Positions 1 through 8,238 of a stretch of 64,000 nt of DNA are shown here, piece after piece. Location of the stretch: assembly GCA_019750335.1 (NCBI GenBank), contig JAIEOQ010000007.1, forward strand, positions 16,324 to 80,323, in the 5' to 3' direction. The stretch's first letter is position 1. Each line of letters opens with the position of its first letter. The notes below the pieces were generated by a model. That model worked only from the letters and a program-made list of their open reading frames with translations. It searched no databases and was not told the DNA's origin. The stretch comes from Candidatus Obscuribacterales bacterium. Its GTDB lineage: Bacteria; Cyanobacteriota; Vampirovibrionia; Obscuribacterales; Obscuribacteraceae. The position numbers were made by a program, and so were the translations under genes.

Positions 1-2
1 CA

Positions 3-557
3 AAAATAATCAGCCGGCTTTGGACTTGGGCTTGGCTGCTTCTGCCTTTGCCCTGGCTCTTTACCCCTCAATTTAGAGGCATATTTATTGTGCCTCTATT
101 CCAGAGCTTGCATGGCATTTTTGCTATCAACGATTTAAGCTGGTATTTAAGCTCGGCCTTGTGGGTTGCTGCCGCCGGCCATTTTGGCACTACCGCAGCG
201 GGCTTACAGGTGCCTTATAGGCTTAATTGGAAAGACGAACTCAGTCGTGTTTCGCCTTTTAATCGCAAAATCTTTCTCAATTATGCCGCTTATGTCGGCT
301 TAATCATTCTTGCTTTCGGCGGCGGCAGCCTCTGGTTGCACGACGAAATAATGCGTGGCGAAAAAGCAGCCCTTTTTCTTTGCGGCTTAATAAGCTGTTT
401 TTGGGCTTTACGCTTAGCGGTGGATTATTTCTGGTTTGGTGAGGAAGACTGGCCTAAAGGTCCATTGTTTGTAATCGGGCACGCCTGCCTGAACATGCTC
501 TTTCTTTTTATGACTACTGTGTATACCGCCATAGTGTTTTGGCATTGGCTTAGCTAA
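3..557 (+). CDS. Integral membrane protein, 5' end outside window
   Basis: The frame is open from the first bases of the window to the stop at 555-557, so the N-terminus is missing; a TTG at 48 could initiate but has no ribosome-binding site in view. The visible 184 residues are rich in Trp, Phe and Leu and hold about four or five membrane segments. A basic loop (RLNWKDELSRVSPFNR) separates the second and third segments, and the protein ends with a hydrophobic helix and HWLS. I do not recognise a named family. A strong hairpin follows directly, so this is the last gene of its transcript. The function is unknown; a role as a multi-pass inner-membrane protein is clear from hydrophobicity only. 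Confidence 0.6.
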   Translation, partial: KIISRLWTWAWLLLPLPWLFTPQFRGIFIVPLFQSLHGIFAINDLSWYLSSALWVAAAGHFGTTAAGLQVPYRLNWKDELSRVSPFNRKIFLNYAAYVGLIILAFGGGSLWLHDEIMRGEKAALFLCGLISCFWALRLAVDYFWFGEEDWPKGPLFVIGHACLNMLFLFMTTVYTAIVFWHWLS

Positions 558-563
558 ACAAAG

Positions 564-602
564 AAAGGAGAGGGCTTGCCGAACAATCCCTCTCCTTTTT
601 AC
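564..602 (+). terminator. Intrinsic terminator after the first membrane protein
   Basis: A perfect 11-bp inverted repeat (AAAGGAGAGGG at 564-574, CCCTCTCCTTT at 588-598) is followed by more T residues. It lies 6 bases after the stop of the upstream gene. Confidence 0.85.
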
Positions 603-626
603 AAAAATCAACCATATAATATAGTA

Positions 627-679
627 ATTGACAAAAACAGAAAAAGCATCCTGATTTGCAAAACGCTTTTTCTGTCAAT
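627..679. repeat. Intergenic inverted repeat with a bulged left arm
   Basis: ATTGAC and CAGAAAAAGC at 627-646 pair with GCTTTTTCTGTCAAT at 665-679, leaving a small A-rich bulge in the left arm. The region 603-827 has no gene. The hairpin lies between the terminator of the first gene and the 3' end of the LRR gene on the other strand; it could end minus-strand transcription or be a small mobile remnant. Confidence 0.45.
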
Positions 680-827
680 TCGGCCTTTGTTCAGACTAGG
701 GAGGATACTTACTTATCCCGGGCGCAATTGAGTTGCGGCATGGTAACTTTCCTCTCTACTCAAGCACTTGTATGAGCAATGTGACGCCGGCTTGAATCGA
801 CACCGTATTGTCTTTTTAGCCCAAGGA

Positions 828-1967
828 TTAATCTTGGAACCAAAGCAATTCGCAACCAGAGGGCACATTTTTCGGCTTAATCAAGCTTTTATTGCAGCGT
901 TCGACTCTCAGCAGAGTCAGGCTGTTGGGCAACGCCGGCAAGCTTTTCAAACCAGCCATTCCAAACAAACGCAAGTCCTTTAATCCAGAAGGAAGAACCG
1001 GCAATCCCGTCACTTTGTCACCGCCCCATAAGTAGAGGTACTCTAGACTTCCAGACAAAGCCGGCAAAGCAACCTGATTTTTTTGTACACTCAAGCTCAA
1101 GTATTCAAGCTTGCTTGGCAGTGTTGATGGCAGAGCAAAAGCGTACCCTCCATGACAGGTAAGCGTTCGCAGATTTGCAGGCAACGGTGGCAGGACAGTG
1201 ACTTTGCTTAGGTCACCACCGATCGTCAGGATCTGCAAGCTTGCTGGCCACGATGGCAAAGCAGTAAGATTGGCACAGCTTTCAATGCGCACCGCGGACA
1301 TATCGTTTGGAAGCGCCGGCAAAGCAGTCAAAGCCGGCATATAATTAAGATGGAGAAAGTCTATTCTGTTGGGAAGGACAGGCAGCGCCGTAATCTTCTC
1401 GCAGGATACGATTGCCAGAGTAATCAAATTGAGCGGCAAAGTTGGCAAGCTTGTGAGGTTATCACAGTCGGATACCAAAAGCACTTCCAAACTGTCCGGT
1501 AAGGCCGGCAACTGCGCGAACTGATGACCCCAGAGTATGCGCAGTTCTTTGAGTTTTTTCGGAAAAGCCGGCAACGCATTCAGGCTTTTGCAGCCAGCAA
1601 GTTCCAGGGTTTCCAAATTACCCGGCAACACCGGCAATGACACCAGATCGTCGCACAACGACAAATCAAGCACTTTAAGACTCTTCGGCAAAGCCGGCAA
1701 GCTCTTTATCTTAGAAGAGGTTAAGTCGATGAGCTCGACGCCTTCAGGCACAGGCGGCAAGCTGCTGATACCGACTTCATTGAGCAAAAGCTTTTTGGCG
1801 CCTTGGGGAATGTACGGCAGACTCGTGATCTCGCTCCTGAATTTGAGATTGAGCGTGCCGTCAGCCTTAAGTTTCAAATCTTCGGCATTGGCTTCCCGTG
1901 CCTGAGAAGGCGCATAGCAAAAAACCAACAGAATAAACAGCGCAACAAACATGGACTTAGTTCGCAT
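828..1967 (-). CDS. Secreted leucine-rich-repeat protein (LPxLP type), copy 1
   Basis: This 379-residue protein begins with a signal peptide (MRTKSMF, hydrophobic core to about residue 20, then SQA-RE). The rest is about 15 repeats of 21-23 residues of the form LPxLPxxLxxLxLxxCxxL. This resembles the LPX-type LRR of secreted bacterial effectors such as YopM, SspH and IpaH, but no E3-ligase (NEL) domain follows. The protein ends just after the last repeat with CELLWFQD. It is 40-50% similar by eye over its length to the downstream-numbered copy at 2258-3385, including the first 60 residues (DLKLKADGTLNLKF against DLKLTADGTLDLSY). It is probably exported to the periplasm or cell surface for protein binding; its ligand is unknown. 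No strong ribosome-binding site is visible before the ATG. Confidence 0.85.
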   Translation of the reverse strand: MRTKSMFVALFILLVFCYAPSQAREANAEDLKLKADGTLNLKFRSEITSLPYIPQGAKKLLLNEVGISSLPPVPEGVELIDLTSSKIKSLPALPKSLKVLDLSLCDDLVSLPVLPGNLETLELAGCKSLNALPAFPKKLKELRILWGHQFAQLPALPDSLEVLLVSDCDNLTSLPTLPLNLITLAIVSCEKITALPVLPNRIDFLHLNYMPALTALPALPNDMSAVRIESCANLTALPSWPASLQILTIGGDLSKVTVLPPLPANLRTLTCHGGYAFALPSTLPSKLEYLSLSVQKNQVALPALSGSLEYLYLWGGDKVTGLPVLPSGLKDLRLFGMAGLKSLPALPNSLTLLRVERCNKSLIKPKNVPSGCELLWFQD

Positions 1968-2210
1968 GAGTAACTCTAAACTTTTTCAAGGGAAGAATAG
2001 ACAGTACTTAACGCCGGGAAAAAATTTTCCGACTTAAGAACTGACTCTCCCCTCTCGAACCTGACGTCTTCACCAGCCTAACAATTAGCTGCTTGAGTTG
2101 TGAATACGCCTGTATCTCTCCTGCAAGAGACGAAAAATGCAATTAAACTAGATAAAAGAAACAACCAAAAGCGTGGAATCTTGATTATCATCATCTTGCT
2201 TCATAAAAGA

Positions 2211-2238
2211 TGCGGCGCTGGCTTGAGTCAACGCCGCA
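2211..2238 (-). terminator. Terminator hairpin of LRR copy 2
   Basis: TGCGGCG (2211-2217) pairs perfectly with CGCCGCA (2232-2238). On the minus strand the stem is followed by TCTTTTATG. Related sequence lies at the same place after the other LRR copy (about 772-805) and after the remnant (3510-3548), so this 3' segment was duplicated with the genes. Confidence 0.6.
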
Positions 2239-2257
2239 GTGCCTCTAAAGACTGCTC

Positions 2258-3385
2258 TTAATCCTGCAGCAACCAGAGCACTTCGCAACGCGGCGGGGTC
2301 TGCGGCCGCATGGTCAACCCTTTGCAGTCGTACATTCTCAGCTCGATCAAACTGGACGGCATCGCCGGCAAATTTGTCAATCCGCCTAGCCCGGCTAAAT
2401 TGAGACGCTCCAGACCAGCCGGAAGAGCCGGCAAAGCCGTGATGCCATTGCACTGATAGACAGTCAACATTTTTAAACTGCCGGGTAGTACTGGCAGGGT
2501 TTGCAAATTTTTCAAGTTATACAAACTCAAATTCACAAGTTTGCTTGGCAGTGCCGGTAAAGCAAAAGAGCAGTCATCGATAATCAATGATCGCAGACCA
2601 GCCGGTAAGGCCGGCAAAGCCGTAAACCTGCCTTTATGCACATACAGCGTTTCCACACTGGGCGGCATTGGCGGCAAAGCGGTTAACTTGGTACAGCTCA
2701 AAAGGCGTACCGTAGTGATACCATTCGGCAGCGCAGGCACGGCTGTCAAAGTCGGCATGTCGTCCAAGTTGAGATATTTGAGCTTCCCGTGGAAACCCGG
2801 CAAGACCGTGAGTTTATAACAACTGTCAATTCCCAGAGTGTCCAAATTTGCCGGAAAAGCTGACAAACCGCTGAGATTGGGACAGCGATCGATCAACAGC
2901 CCTTCTATATTGTCTGGCAAAACAGGGAATTGCGTAAATTCACACTCCCTAATATCCAACTGTTTAAGTTTGTTCGGCAATGCCGGCAAAGTTTTCAGCT
3001 TTTTGCAAGCTAAAAGGTACAGATGACTCAAGTTAGGCGGCAGCGCCGGCAATGAAACAAGATCTTTGCAAGGCTGCAAATAAAGCTGTTTCAGACTGTT
3101 CGGCAATGCCGGCAAAGTTTTCACGTCGGAAAAACTCAGCTCAATGAACTCGATCCCTTCAGGCAGCGCCGGCAAAGTTGTAATACCAACTCTGTAAAGC
3201 ACAAGTCTTTTCGTACCTTTTGGGACATACGGCAGGTTGGTGATATCACTCTTGTAGCTGAGATCGAGGGTGCCGTCGGCCGTAAGTTTCAAGTCATTGT
3301 CATCGGCGTCTCGAGCCAAAGCCGGTGTCGGACCGCTAATCATAAAAACAAGAAGTAACGCGACAATCAGGATGAAGGATTTCAT
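2258..3385 (-). CDS. Secreted leucine-rich-repeat protein (LPxLP type), copy 2
   Basis: The 375-residue protein has an N-terminal signal peptide (MKSFILIVALLLVF, cleavage probably after ALA). It then has about 15 LPxLPxxLxxLxLxxC repeats and ends in PPRCEVLWLLQD. It starts with ATG preceded by AGGAAA at a good distance. It is a tandem paralogue of the gene at 828-1967 and shares its N-terminal cap and C-terminal cap, so the pair arose by duplication. The repeats carry Cys where many LRRs have Asn. No catalytic domain is present. It is likely an exported binding protein; target recognition on another cell or on the envelope is possible but not shown by the sequence. Confidence 0.85.
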   Translation of the reverse strand: MKSFILIVALLLVFMISGPTPALARDADDNDLKLTADGTLDLSYKSDITNLPYVPKGTKRLVLYRVGITTLPALPEGIEFIELSFSDVKTLPALPNSLKQLYLQPCKDLVSLPALPPNLSHLYLLACKKLKTLPALPNKLKQLDIRECEFTQFPVLPDNIEGLLIDRCPNLSGLSAFPANLDTLGIDSCYKLTVLPGFHGKLKYLNLDDMPTLTAVPALPNGITTVRLLSCTKLTALPPMPPSVETLYVHKGRFTALPALPAGLRSLIIDDCSFALPALPSKLVNLSLYNLKNLQTLPVLPGSLKMLTVYQCNGITALPALPAGLERLNLAGLGGLTNLPAMPSSLIELRMYDCKGLTMRPQTPPRCEVLWLLQD

Positions 3386-3562
3386 TGTTTATTTCCTGAT
3401 TCAGATTTCATTCCAACCTACTTCTCGTTCAGAGTCGCAAGAATGAAATTACTTATCCTTGATTTCTCGGCTCATGGAATTCCTTACTTTCTATCCAAAC
3501 TCTGGGACTGGCGACAGCGCGCCGGTTTTGGATCAACGCACTGTCGCCTCAAAATTGGCATC

Positions 3563-3640
3563 CTAGTCTTGATACCACAATAATTCGCAACGCGGCTGGA
3601 CTTGCGGCCGCACAGCCAAACTTTGACAGCGTTCAATCTC
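3563..3640 (-). pseudogene. C-terminal stub of a third LPxLP LRR gene
   Basis: Read on the minus strand, 3640-3563 encodes EIERCQSLAVRPQVQPRCEL followed by LWYQD and a stop. This matches the ends of the two intact LRR proteins (copy 2 has DCKGLTMRPQTPPRCEVLW). A TAA stop lies a few codons upstream in the same frame and no LRR sequence continues upstream, where the gene at 3650-4768 ends. The duplicated 3' hairpin follows at 3510-3548. It is a relic of a third tandem copy that lost everything but its last 25 codons. Confidence 0.8.
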
Positions 3641-3649
3641 CTTTATTGT

Positions 3650-4768
3650 TTATTGAGCGGTGTCGGAATCGCCGATACCACGCACCGGAAAAGGAACCTC
3701 TTGGTTGAAGATTGTCATCAGACCTTGCATTGAGCGGCTTTCGCCAATGATATTGCCAATGCGTTTCAAAAGAACTACCGCTTTACGGTTCAGAATCTCA
3801 GCAAAAATAAAGTTGTTGGTCAAAATGTTGACCGATTTTTTGTCGCTTTCAGCTGGCTGTCTTTCTTTCGCTCCAGCGAAATGCCACTGTTTTGTGTACA
3901 AGTCTTTGGACGCCGCCTGGATTTCCGGCTCCATGAGCACGAGCTCCAGCTCAAGAGAAGCAATGTTGCTTTGAGCCACAGACAGCTCGCTCAACAAGCG
4001 ATAATAAACTTCATCATCGTTTGTTTTACGAGCCTCATCCATCCGCGGCCAATATTTACGTCGATCGAGGCTCTGAGTGAGCTGCTGAATATCCGTCGAT
4101 TGACTGAAAAATTTATTGAGCAACGTTTGCATCGCTTTTACTGACTCGCTCAACTTTCGGCCATCCGGAGTGTTCATCGTCCAGTGCCCGTTAATCGAAG
4201 GCAGATAAGCGAGCTCGTATTGAAGCTGATTTGCATCAGCTTCTCTCACTGCTCCTTCCAGCGCCTCACAGCGTAAAACCGAAAAATATTTGCCGAGATT
4301 GATGATGCCTAAGCCGTTGGTAACATCTTCCTCAACCGTGGAGCGCACACGCGCCTGCAAAGAATGTAGTTGACGGTACAAGGCTTCCAGCAGAATCCAA
4401 TTGTTCATACCGACATTTCGCCTGGAAGCCAGACGAATACCCGGTATATTACGTCCTAAAGCGTCGCGCGACAAAGCAAGACTACTGAGATGTTCCGCTG
4501 CCTGGCTATCAGCTTCTTGCAAAGCCAAACGCACGCTTGTTAAGGCCAAGGAAACATAATTCCGTTCATTGGCGCCTGCATTTCCTCTTTGCGCCTCTTG
4601 AATCTGCCAGTATTGCTTGTCATTAAAGCGCGCTTTATGACTGCAATACAGCTGCAAAAGCCTATTGCATTCTTGAACGAAAGCTTGCGTTCGGCTATAT
4701 GCCTCCTCCGCCGGTTGAAATACTCCGCCGTCTTCGTACGAGCCGTCTTTGATGATCTGAAATTTCAT
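3650..4768 (-). CDS. Uncharacterised helical protein, 372 aa
   Basis: The sequence has no signal peptide and no membrane segment. It is strongly helical in character, with long amphipathic stretches and many Gln, Glu, Arg and Leu residues between about 20 and 330, suggesting helical bundles or coiled coils. I recognise no domain or catalytic motif. It is the last gene of a minus-strand run (7837 to 3650) of proteins that also lack a known family. Its 3' end abuts the LRR remnant, so a rearrangement may have occurred here. A similar overall style, but no clear homology, is seen in the 388-residue protein at 23730-24896. Confidence 0.6.
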   Translation of the reverse strand: MKFQIIKDGSYEDGGVFQPAEEAYSRTQAFVQECNRLLQLYCSHKARFNDKQYWQIQEAQRGNAGANERNYVSLALTSVRLALQEADSQAAEHLSSLALSRDALGRNIPGIRLASRRNVGMNNWILLEALYRQLHSLQARVRSTVEEDVTNGLGIINLGKYFSVLRCEALEGAVREADANQLQYELAYLPSINGHWTMNTPDGRKLSESVKAMQTLLNKFFSQSTDIQQLTQSLDRRKYWPRMDEARKTNDDEVYYRLLSELSVAQSNIASLELELVLMEPEIQAASKDLYTKQWHFAGAKERQPAESDKKSVNILTNNFIFAEILNRKAVVLLKRIGNIIGESRSMQGLMTIFNQEVPFPVRGIGDSDTAQ

Positions 4769-4939
4769 ACTTTTTTCTCATCGCTCAAGCAGTTGATTGA
4801 GATACAAACGCCAGGCTTGAGCAGCGGCGCAGGTATCTTTGCCGTGGCAAGCGCCGACAGATGTAGGCTGAGTAACCTACAAAGCGACGCATGCCACGGG
4901 TTTGTGAAGTCGGTTCTTGATTTTTTAGGCCACCAAGGC

Positions 4940-5476
4940 TTACTCGACAGCCAGCACGATGCCGTTGTCGTAACGCTTGCGGCCTAAGTAGAGGTGTTCA
5001 CGCTTGCCGATAAACTCTTTGGCCTTGTCCGTCCATGGGAACCAGTCGGCGACCATGTAGAAGCTGCCGTAGCGCCCTTGATGCAAGGGACCGCAAGGAG
5101 TGTGTCCGGGACCGCGCAGGATACCAGGCGATTCCTTAGGATAGCTCTGCAGCCAGTCCAAGAAATTCTGGTGCCAGTTCAGTCTAATCGGGCCAAAGCT
5201 GGTAACGGCATTAAGCGCTTTCGGGTCCGGCGCTGCCGGCATCATAGCCATCACCGCTTGGTCCTCGCCAAAGGCTGGTCCAAGGAAGTAATAGTTACGC
5301 CCGCCAGCCAACGATTGAGCGGCAGCGGTATCATCGGTCCAAGCATGGGGCACGGCCCAAAATTCGAACATGTCGGAGGTCAAAGTCAGAGGGGAAATGG
5401 CTTCAAAATGAGCATGCAGCCAAGCCACGAAATCTTCGGGCATGACACTCTTGCTCGTACCAAGGAATCTAGGCAT
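4940..5476 (-). CDS. Uncharacterised soluble protein, 178 aa
   Basis: This is a soluble, aromatic-rich protein of 178 residues starting at ATG with AGGT upstream. Trp and Phe occur throughout (FEFWAVPHAW, NWHQNFLDW, MVADWFPW). There is no signal peptide and no recognised domain. It is separated from the upstream gene by about 47 bases and from the downstream gene by 171 bases, in the same minus-strand run. Its function is unknown. Confidence 0.6.
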   Translation of the reverse strand: MPRFLGTSKSVMPEDFVAWLHAHFEAISPLTLTSDMFEFWAVPHAWTDDTAAAQSLAGGRNYYFLGPAFGEDQAVMAMMPAAPDPKALNAVTSFGPIRLNWHQNFLDWLQSYPKESPGILRGPGHTPCGPLHQGRYGSFYMVADWFPWTDKAKEFIGKREHLYLGRKRYDNGIVLAVE

Positions 5477-5523
5477 ATGAATACCTGTTGTTTTGGCTTG
5501 TTGTGTCGGTCGAAAAAAGCAGG

Positions 5524-5961
5524 TTACTTACGGCTTTCGGCAAGCCTTTCGGTCAAAAGGGCGATACAACCGACCACCAGCTCACCGGCCATTTTATTCA
5601 AACGCAAAGAATCAGAAGCACCTATACCCAAATGATCCCAAACACAGTACAACTCAGTGTGCGGACGACCTGCCACCGGGCAAAACACGCGCAGAAGGCA
5701 GGCAAACGCAAAAGAGACCGGCTCTCCGTTTGCATAAGTCGCCGTGGGCATAATTGAAAGCTCGCACGCCAAAATAGCGTCGACATTCTTTTGCGGATCG
5801 TCAGGAGCCGCAAAATTGCTTTTCGCCAAAACCCCAGAGATCTTTTCTTTCAAGTCTTCAAGGTTGAAAGCATCGGCATGACGCGAGATTTTAAGCTGTA
5901 TACGAAAGGAGTTGAGCGTTTTAAGAACATCTAGCGGCGGATAGGATTGAGACGCAGACAT
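5524..5961 (-). CDS. Uncharacterised soluble protein, 145 aa
   Basis: I place the start at the ATG ending at 5961 (MSASQSYPP) because GGAG lies 8 bases upstream; a longer reading from 5997 has no such signal. The product is a small globular protein without membrane segments or a known motif. It lies between the 483-residue and 178-residue unknown genes, 45 and 47 bases from its neighbours, which is compatible with one transcript. Its function is unknown. Confidence 0.55.
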   Translation of the reverse strand: MSASQSYPPLDVLKTLNSFRIQLKISRHADAFNLEDLKEKISGVLAKSNFAAPDDPQKNVDAILACELSIMPTATYANGEPVSFAFACLLRVFCPVAGRPHTELYCVWDHLGIGASDSLRLNKMAGELVVGCIALLTERLAESRK

Positions 5962-6006
5962 AACGACACTCCGGACCAGACAGTTAACCAGTCGCAAAAA
6001 GAAATC

Positions 6007-7458
6007 CTACATCGGCTCCTTCACCACGTGCCAATGCGGGAAAATCGCTTGAACAAGCGCGGCGGCGGCATCAGCATCAGCTTCTTCGGGACGGTAAGTC
6101 CCCGAATTCCGGTTCAGATAAACCGTGGAGCTGACCATCTTCCAAGCTTCTCCGGCAAAGAAAACATAATAGTCGTACCCGGACATAAGCACATGCTTGC
6201 TCATGATCCAGTCGACAAGCTTAAGCCCGACAGTCGTGCGCGCCAGGATAATCCGCGTACCAACGCATTGTCCGTTCTTGTACAAACCGGCAATCACCAT
6301 GTTGTACTTGTTCGGATTTTCTTCGCTATGGGTGCGCATCATGTCGTAGATGTCACGCTCACTGCGCGTACCTAGATTATCGTAACGCGGAGCAAGCACA
6401 CGACGGATCAGCCAGATTACCGGGCGCGAAAAAAGAATCCATTTTTTCAAACGCGTAGCTACGCTCGGATTAGCTTGTGGAAATGGCTGCAGCGTCTTAC
6501 TGAAATAGTCCGTAGCTTTGATCCCTTCAACTTGCGCTTCAAACAAGGTGTGGGGTCCCCAGAACAAGCGCAAGAACATGCCGGTGAACGAGGCCGCCGA
6601 AACACGAACATTGATGTCTGCGCAATAATCCAGCTCTTCAGGCAGCGCCGGAGCTACCGGTGCATTGCGACGTTCTTCCCGGGCGGGAGACAAACTGCTT
6701 TTGACAGCTCCATACAAACGTCCTGGGGCATTGAGAACGGCGCCAAGCACTGACCAGAACTTGCTCTTCTTTGCTTTTTCCTGCACAGCCCGATCACCAT
6801 GGCGGCAGAAGGTGAAAAGCTCAGCTTTGATGATGCCCCAGGTGTAGTTTTCCGTGCGCACAGGCGAAGTACGCAGCACTTCGAACTCTACCGGTTTGCC
6901 CTCGAAAAGCAAACCGCCGTAAAGCAGCACTTTCATCATGGTGTAAGGCAAATAAACACTGTCCAACGATTTCGTGCTGTTGGCGAAAGTGAAGCCGGCA
7001 TCTTTCATGACGCTCAGGACAGCGTTAACGCATGTCCAATATTTATTGCCATGATGGATTTTCATTGCTTCGCGGATCTTTTCGGCAGCGTGGGGCGGCA
7101 GATTCTTGAAACGAACAAGAATGCCCGACTGCACGAAATCGCGGGTTTCCTCAATTACCGACGGCGCGCGACGCAAAGACTTACCGGCAAACTTCTGGTA
7201 ACCGCCTTCGCCGTTAGGCACCACCAAATAAGCGTTAGGAGTGCCGAAACCCACAAAGATTTCGTCGCGTCCTGTGAAAACATCAGGGATGCGAAAAACT
7301 TTCAAATCCTTGACCGCCCGCTCACGCACCGTCGCGTCGATCACCTGAACATGCAGGTTACGGAACAATGGCTCCGGGCGGCATTCGAAACGTGAGGTAT
7401 AACCGGCATCAGCACTCATACGCGGAGCGACAGGGCGAGCGGCAGCTTGAGTTGTCAT
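6007..7458 (-). CDS. Uncharacterised protein, 483 aa, with a possible papain-like Cys motif
   Basis: The start is set at the ATG ending at 7458 (MTTQAAARP), which has GGAGAG five bases upstream and avoids overlap with the upstream membrane-protein gene. Around residues 130-160 of the protein lies HHGNKYWTCVNAVLSVMKDA. A Cys at the head of a helix followed by an Ala-Gly turn is reminiscent of NlpC/P60 or LRAT-like cysteine enzymes, but no catalytic His could be assigned. A basic central linker (about 245-275) divides it from a C-terminal part that is basic and has one short hydrophobic stretch (WILFSRPVIWLIRRVL). It has no signal peptide. The family is not recognised; the enzyme idea is weak. 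Confidence 0.6.
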   Translation of the reverse strand: MTTQAAARPVAPRMSADAGYTSRFECRPEPLFRNLHVQVIDATVRERAVKDLKVFRIPDVFTGRDEIFVGFGTPNAYLVVPNGEGGYQKFAGKSLRRAPSVIEETRDFVQSGILVRFKNLPPHAAEKIREAMKIHHGNKYWTCVNAVLSVMKDAGFTFANSTKSLDSVYLPYTMMKVLLYGGLLFEGKPVEFEVLRTSPVRTENYTWGIIKAELFTFCRHGDRAVQEKAKKSKFWSVLGAVLNAPGRLYGAVKSSLSPAREERRNAPVAPALPEELDYCADINVRVSAASFTGMFLRLFWGPHTLFEAQVEGIKATDYFSKTLQPFPQANPSVATRLKKWILFSRPVIWLIRRVLAPRYDNLGTRSERDIYDMMRTHSEENPNKYNMVIAGLYKNGQCVGTRIILARTTVGLKLVDWIMSKHVLMSGYDYYVFFAGEAWKMVSSTVYLNRNSGTYRPEEADADAAAALVQAIFPHWHVVKEPM

Positions 7459-7489
7459 CAATTCTCTCCGTAGTAAACAACGATGATCA

Positions 7490-7837
7490 TTAACGGTTGT
7501 GAGAAGGGTTGTAACCGTCGCCAATTAAGTAGGTCTTGCCCAGCAAAGCCAGAGCAAAAATAACCGCCCCAACAAGCGGTGCCCCTTCAAACGCAGGATA
7601 AAGAAGTCCGGCTGCGGCTAAGCCACCAGCAGCAACAAAGTCGACAAAAGAAAAAATCAGCCAACAAAAGTAGGCTCGCCGCAAATTGCTTTCAGCGTAA
7701 TAAGCCAGAGCGTAGCGCGCAAGCGGATAAATGACGACACCAAAAAAGGGACCGCCATCGAAGTCCGGACGCATAAAGCCAAGAGCGAGCAAAGACGCTA
7801 GGACAACAGCGTCGATAGCGTGAAAGACCCAGTTCAT
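7490..7837 (-). CDS. Small four-helix membrane protein, 115 aa
   Basis: The protein starts at ATG with AGGAAG upstream and has four predicted membrane helices arranged as two similar halves. Each half contains a pair of helices with LGFMRPDFDGGPFFGVVI or LLYPAFEGAPLVGAVIF between or within them, which suggests internal duplication. It is the first gene of the minus-strand run that ends at 3650, and lies 31 bases before the 483-residue gene. The function is unknown; it may anchor a complex of the downstream products. Confidence 0.65.
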   Translation of the reverse strand: MNWVFHAIDAVVLASLLALGFMRPDFDGGPFFGVVIYPLARYALAYYAESNLRRAYFCWLIFSFVDFVAAGGLAAAGLLYPAFEGAPLVGAVIFALALLGKTYLIGDGYNPSHNR

Positions 7838-8238
7838 CGGTGAAACTTCCTAGGAACTTCAGACAAGAACGAGAAAAACGGAGTAAACCCTCAACTCTCA
7901 AAGCAAGAGCGGGGTGGAAAGGCTGAAACCTAACTAGCTGACTTATTTAGTTGCTGAACTATGCCTAAGAATCAAAGAGAAGGGAATAACAGAAAGACTT
8001 TAACAGGAAGTCATGATGTCAAATCAATGCTCTGGTGGCTATTAAGACCGTATGTGTTGCTAAATCAGTGCTAAAGAGAAATCTTTTGGGGGCAGAAGAA
8101 GCCCTAAGCAGACTCTTTCTGCTTAGTAATAGTTTTATTTAAAGACATGAGGAGAGGTTTAGTTTGCTTTGCCCAGCTCGCGCTAGCGCAATTTGAGGCA
8201 AAAAAAAGGGCGGTTACCCGCCCTTTTTCTTTTAGCTT
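7838..8238. other. Intergenic region between clpC and the unknown gene run
   Basis: No gene is visible in these 401 bases. It contains the clpC terminator (8204-8227) and a perfect 8-bp inverted repeat (CTAAGCAG at 8104-8111, CTGCTTAG at 8119-8126) followed by a T-rich stretch on the plus strand. The promoter of the minus-strand run must lie next to 7838, but no consensus pair is evident. Confidence 0.5.
8204..8227 (-). terminator. clpC terminator
   Basis: AAAAGGGCGG (8204-8213) and CCGCCCTTTT (8218-8227) form a perfect 10-bp stem with a four-base loop. On the minus strand the stem is followed by TTTTGCC, and it starts 12 bases after the clpC stop. Confidence 0.9.

Noticed and set aside
900..3200. 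Many copies of GCCGGCAA that look like short DNA repeats
   Set aside because: They are the codons for Leu-Pro-Ala in the LPALP motifs of the two LRR genes, seen on the opposite strand.
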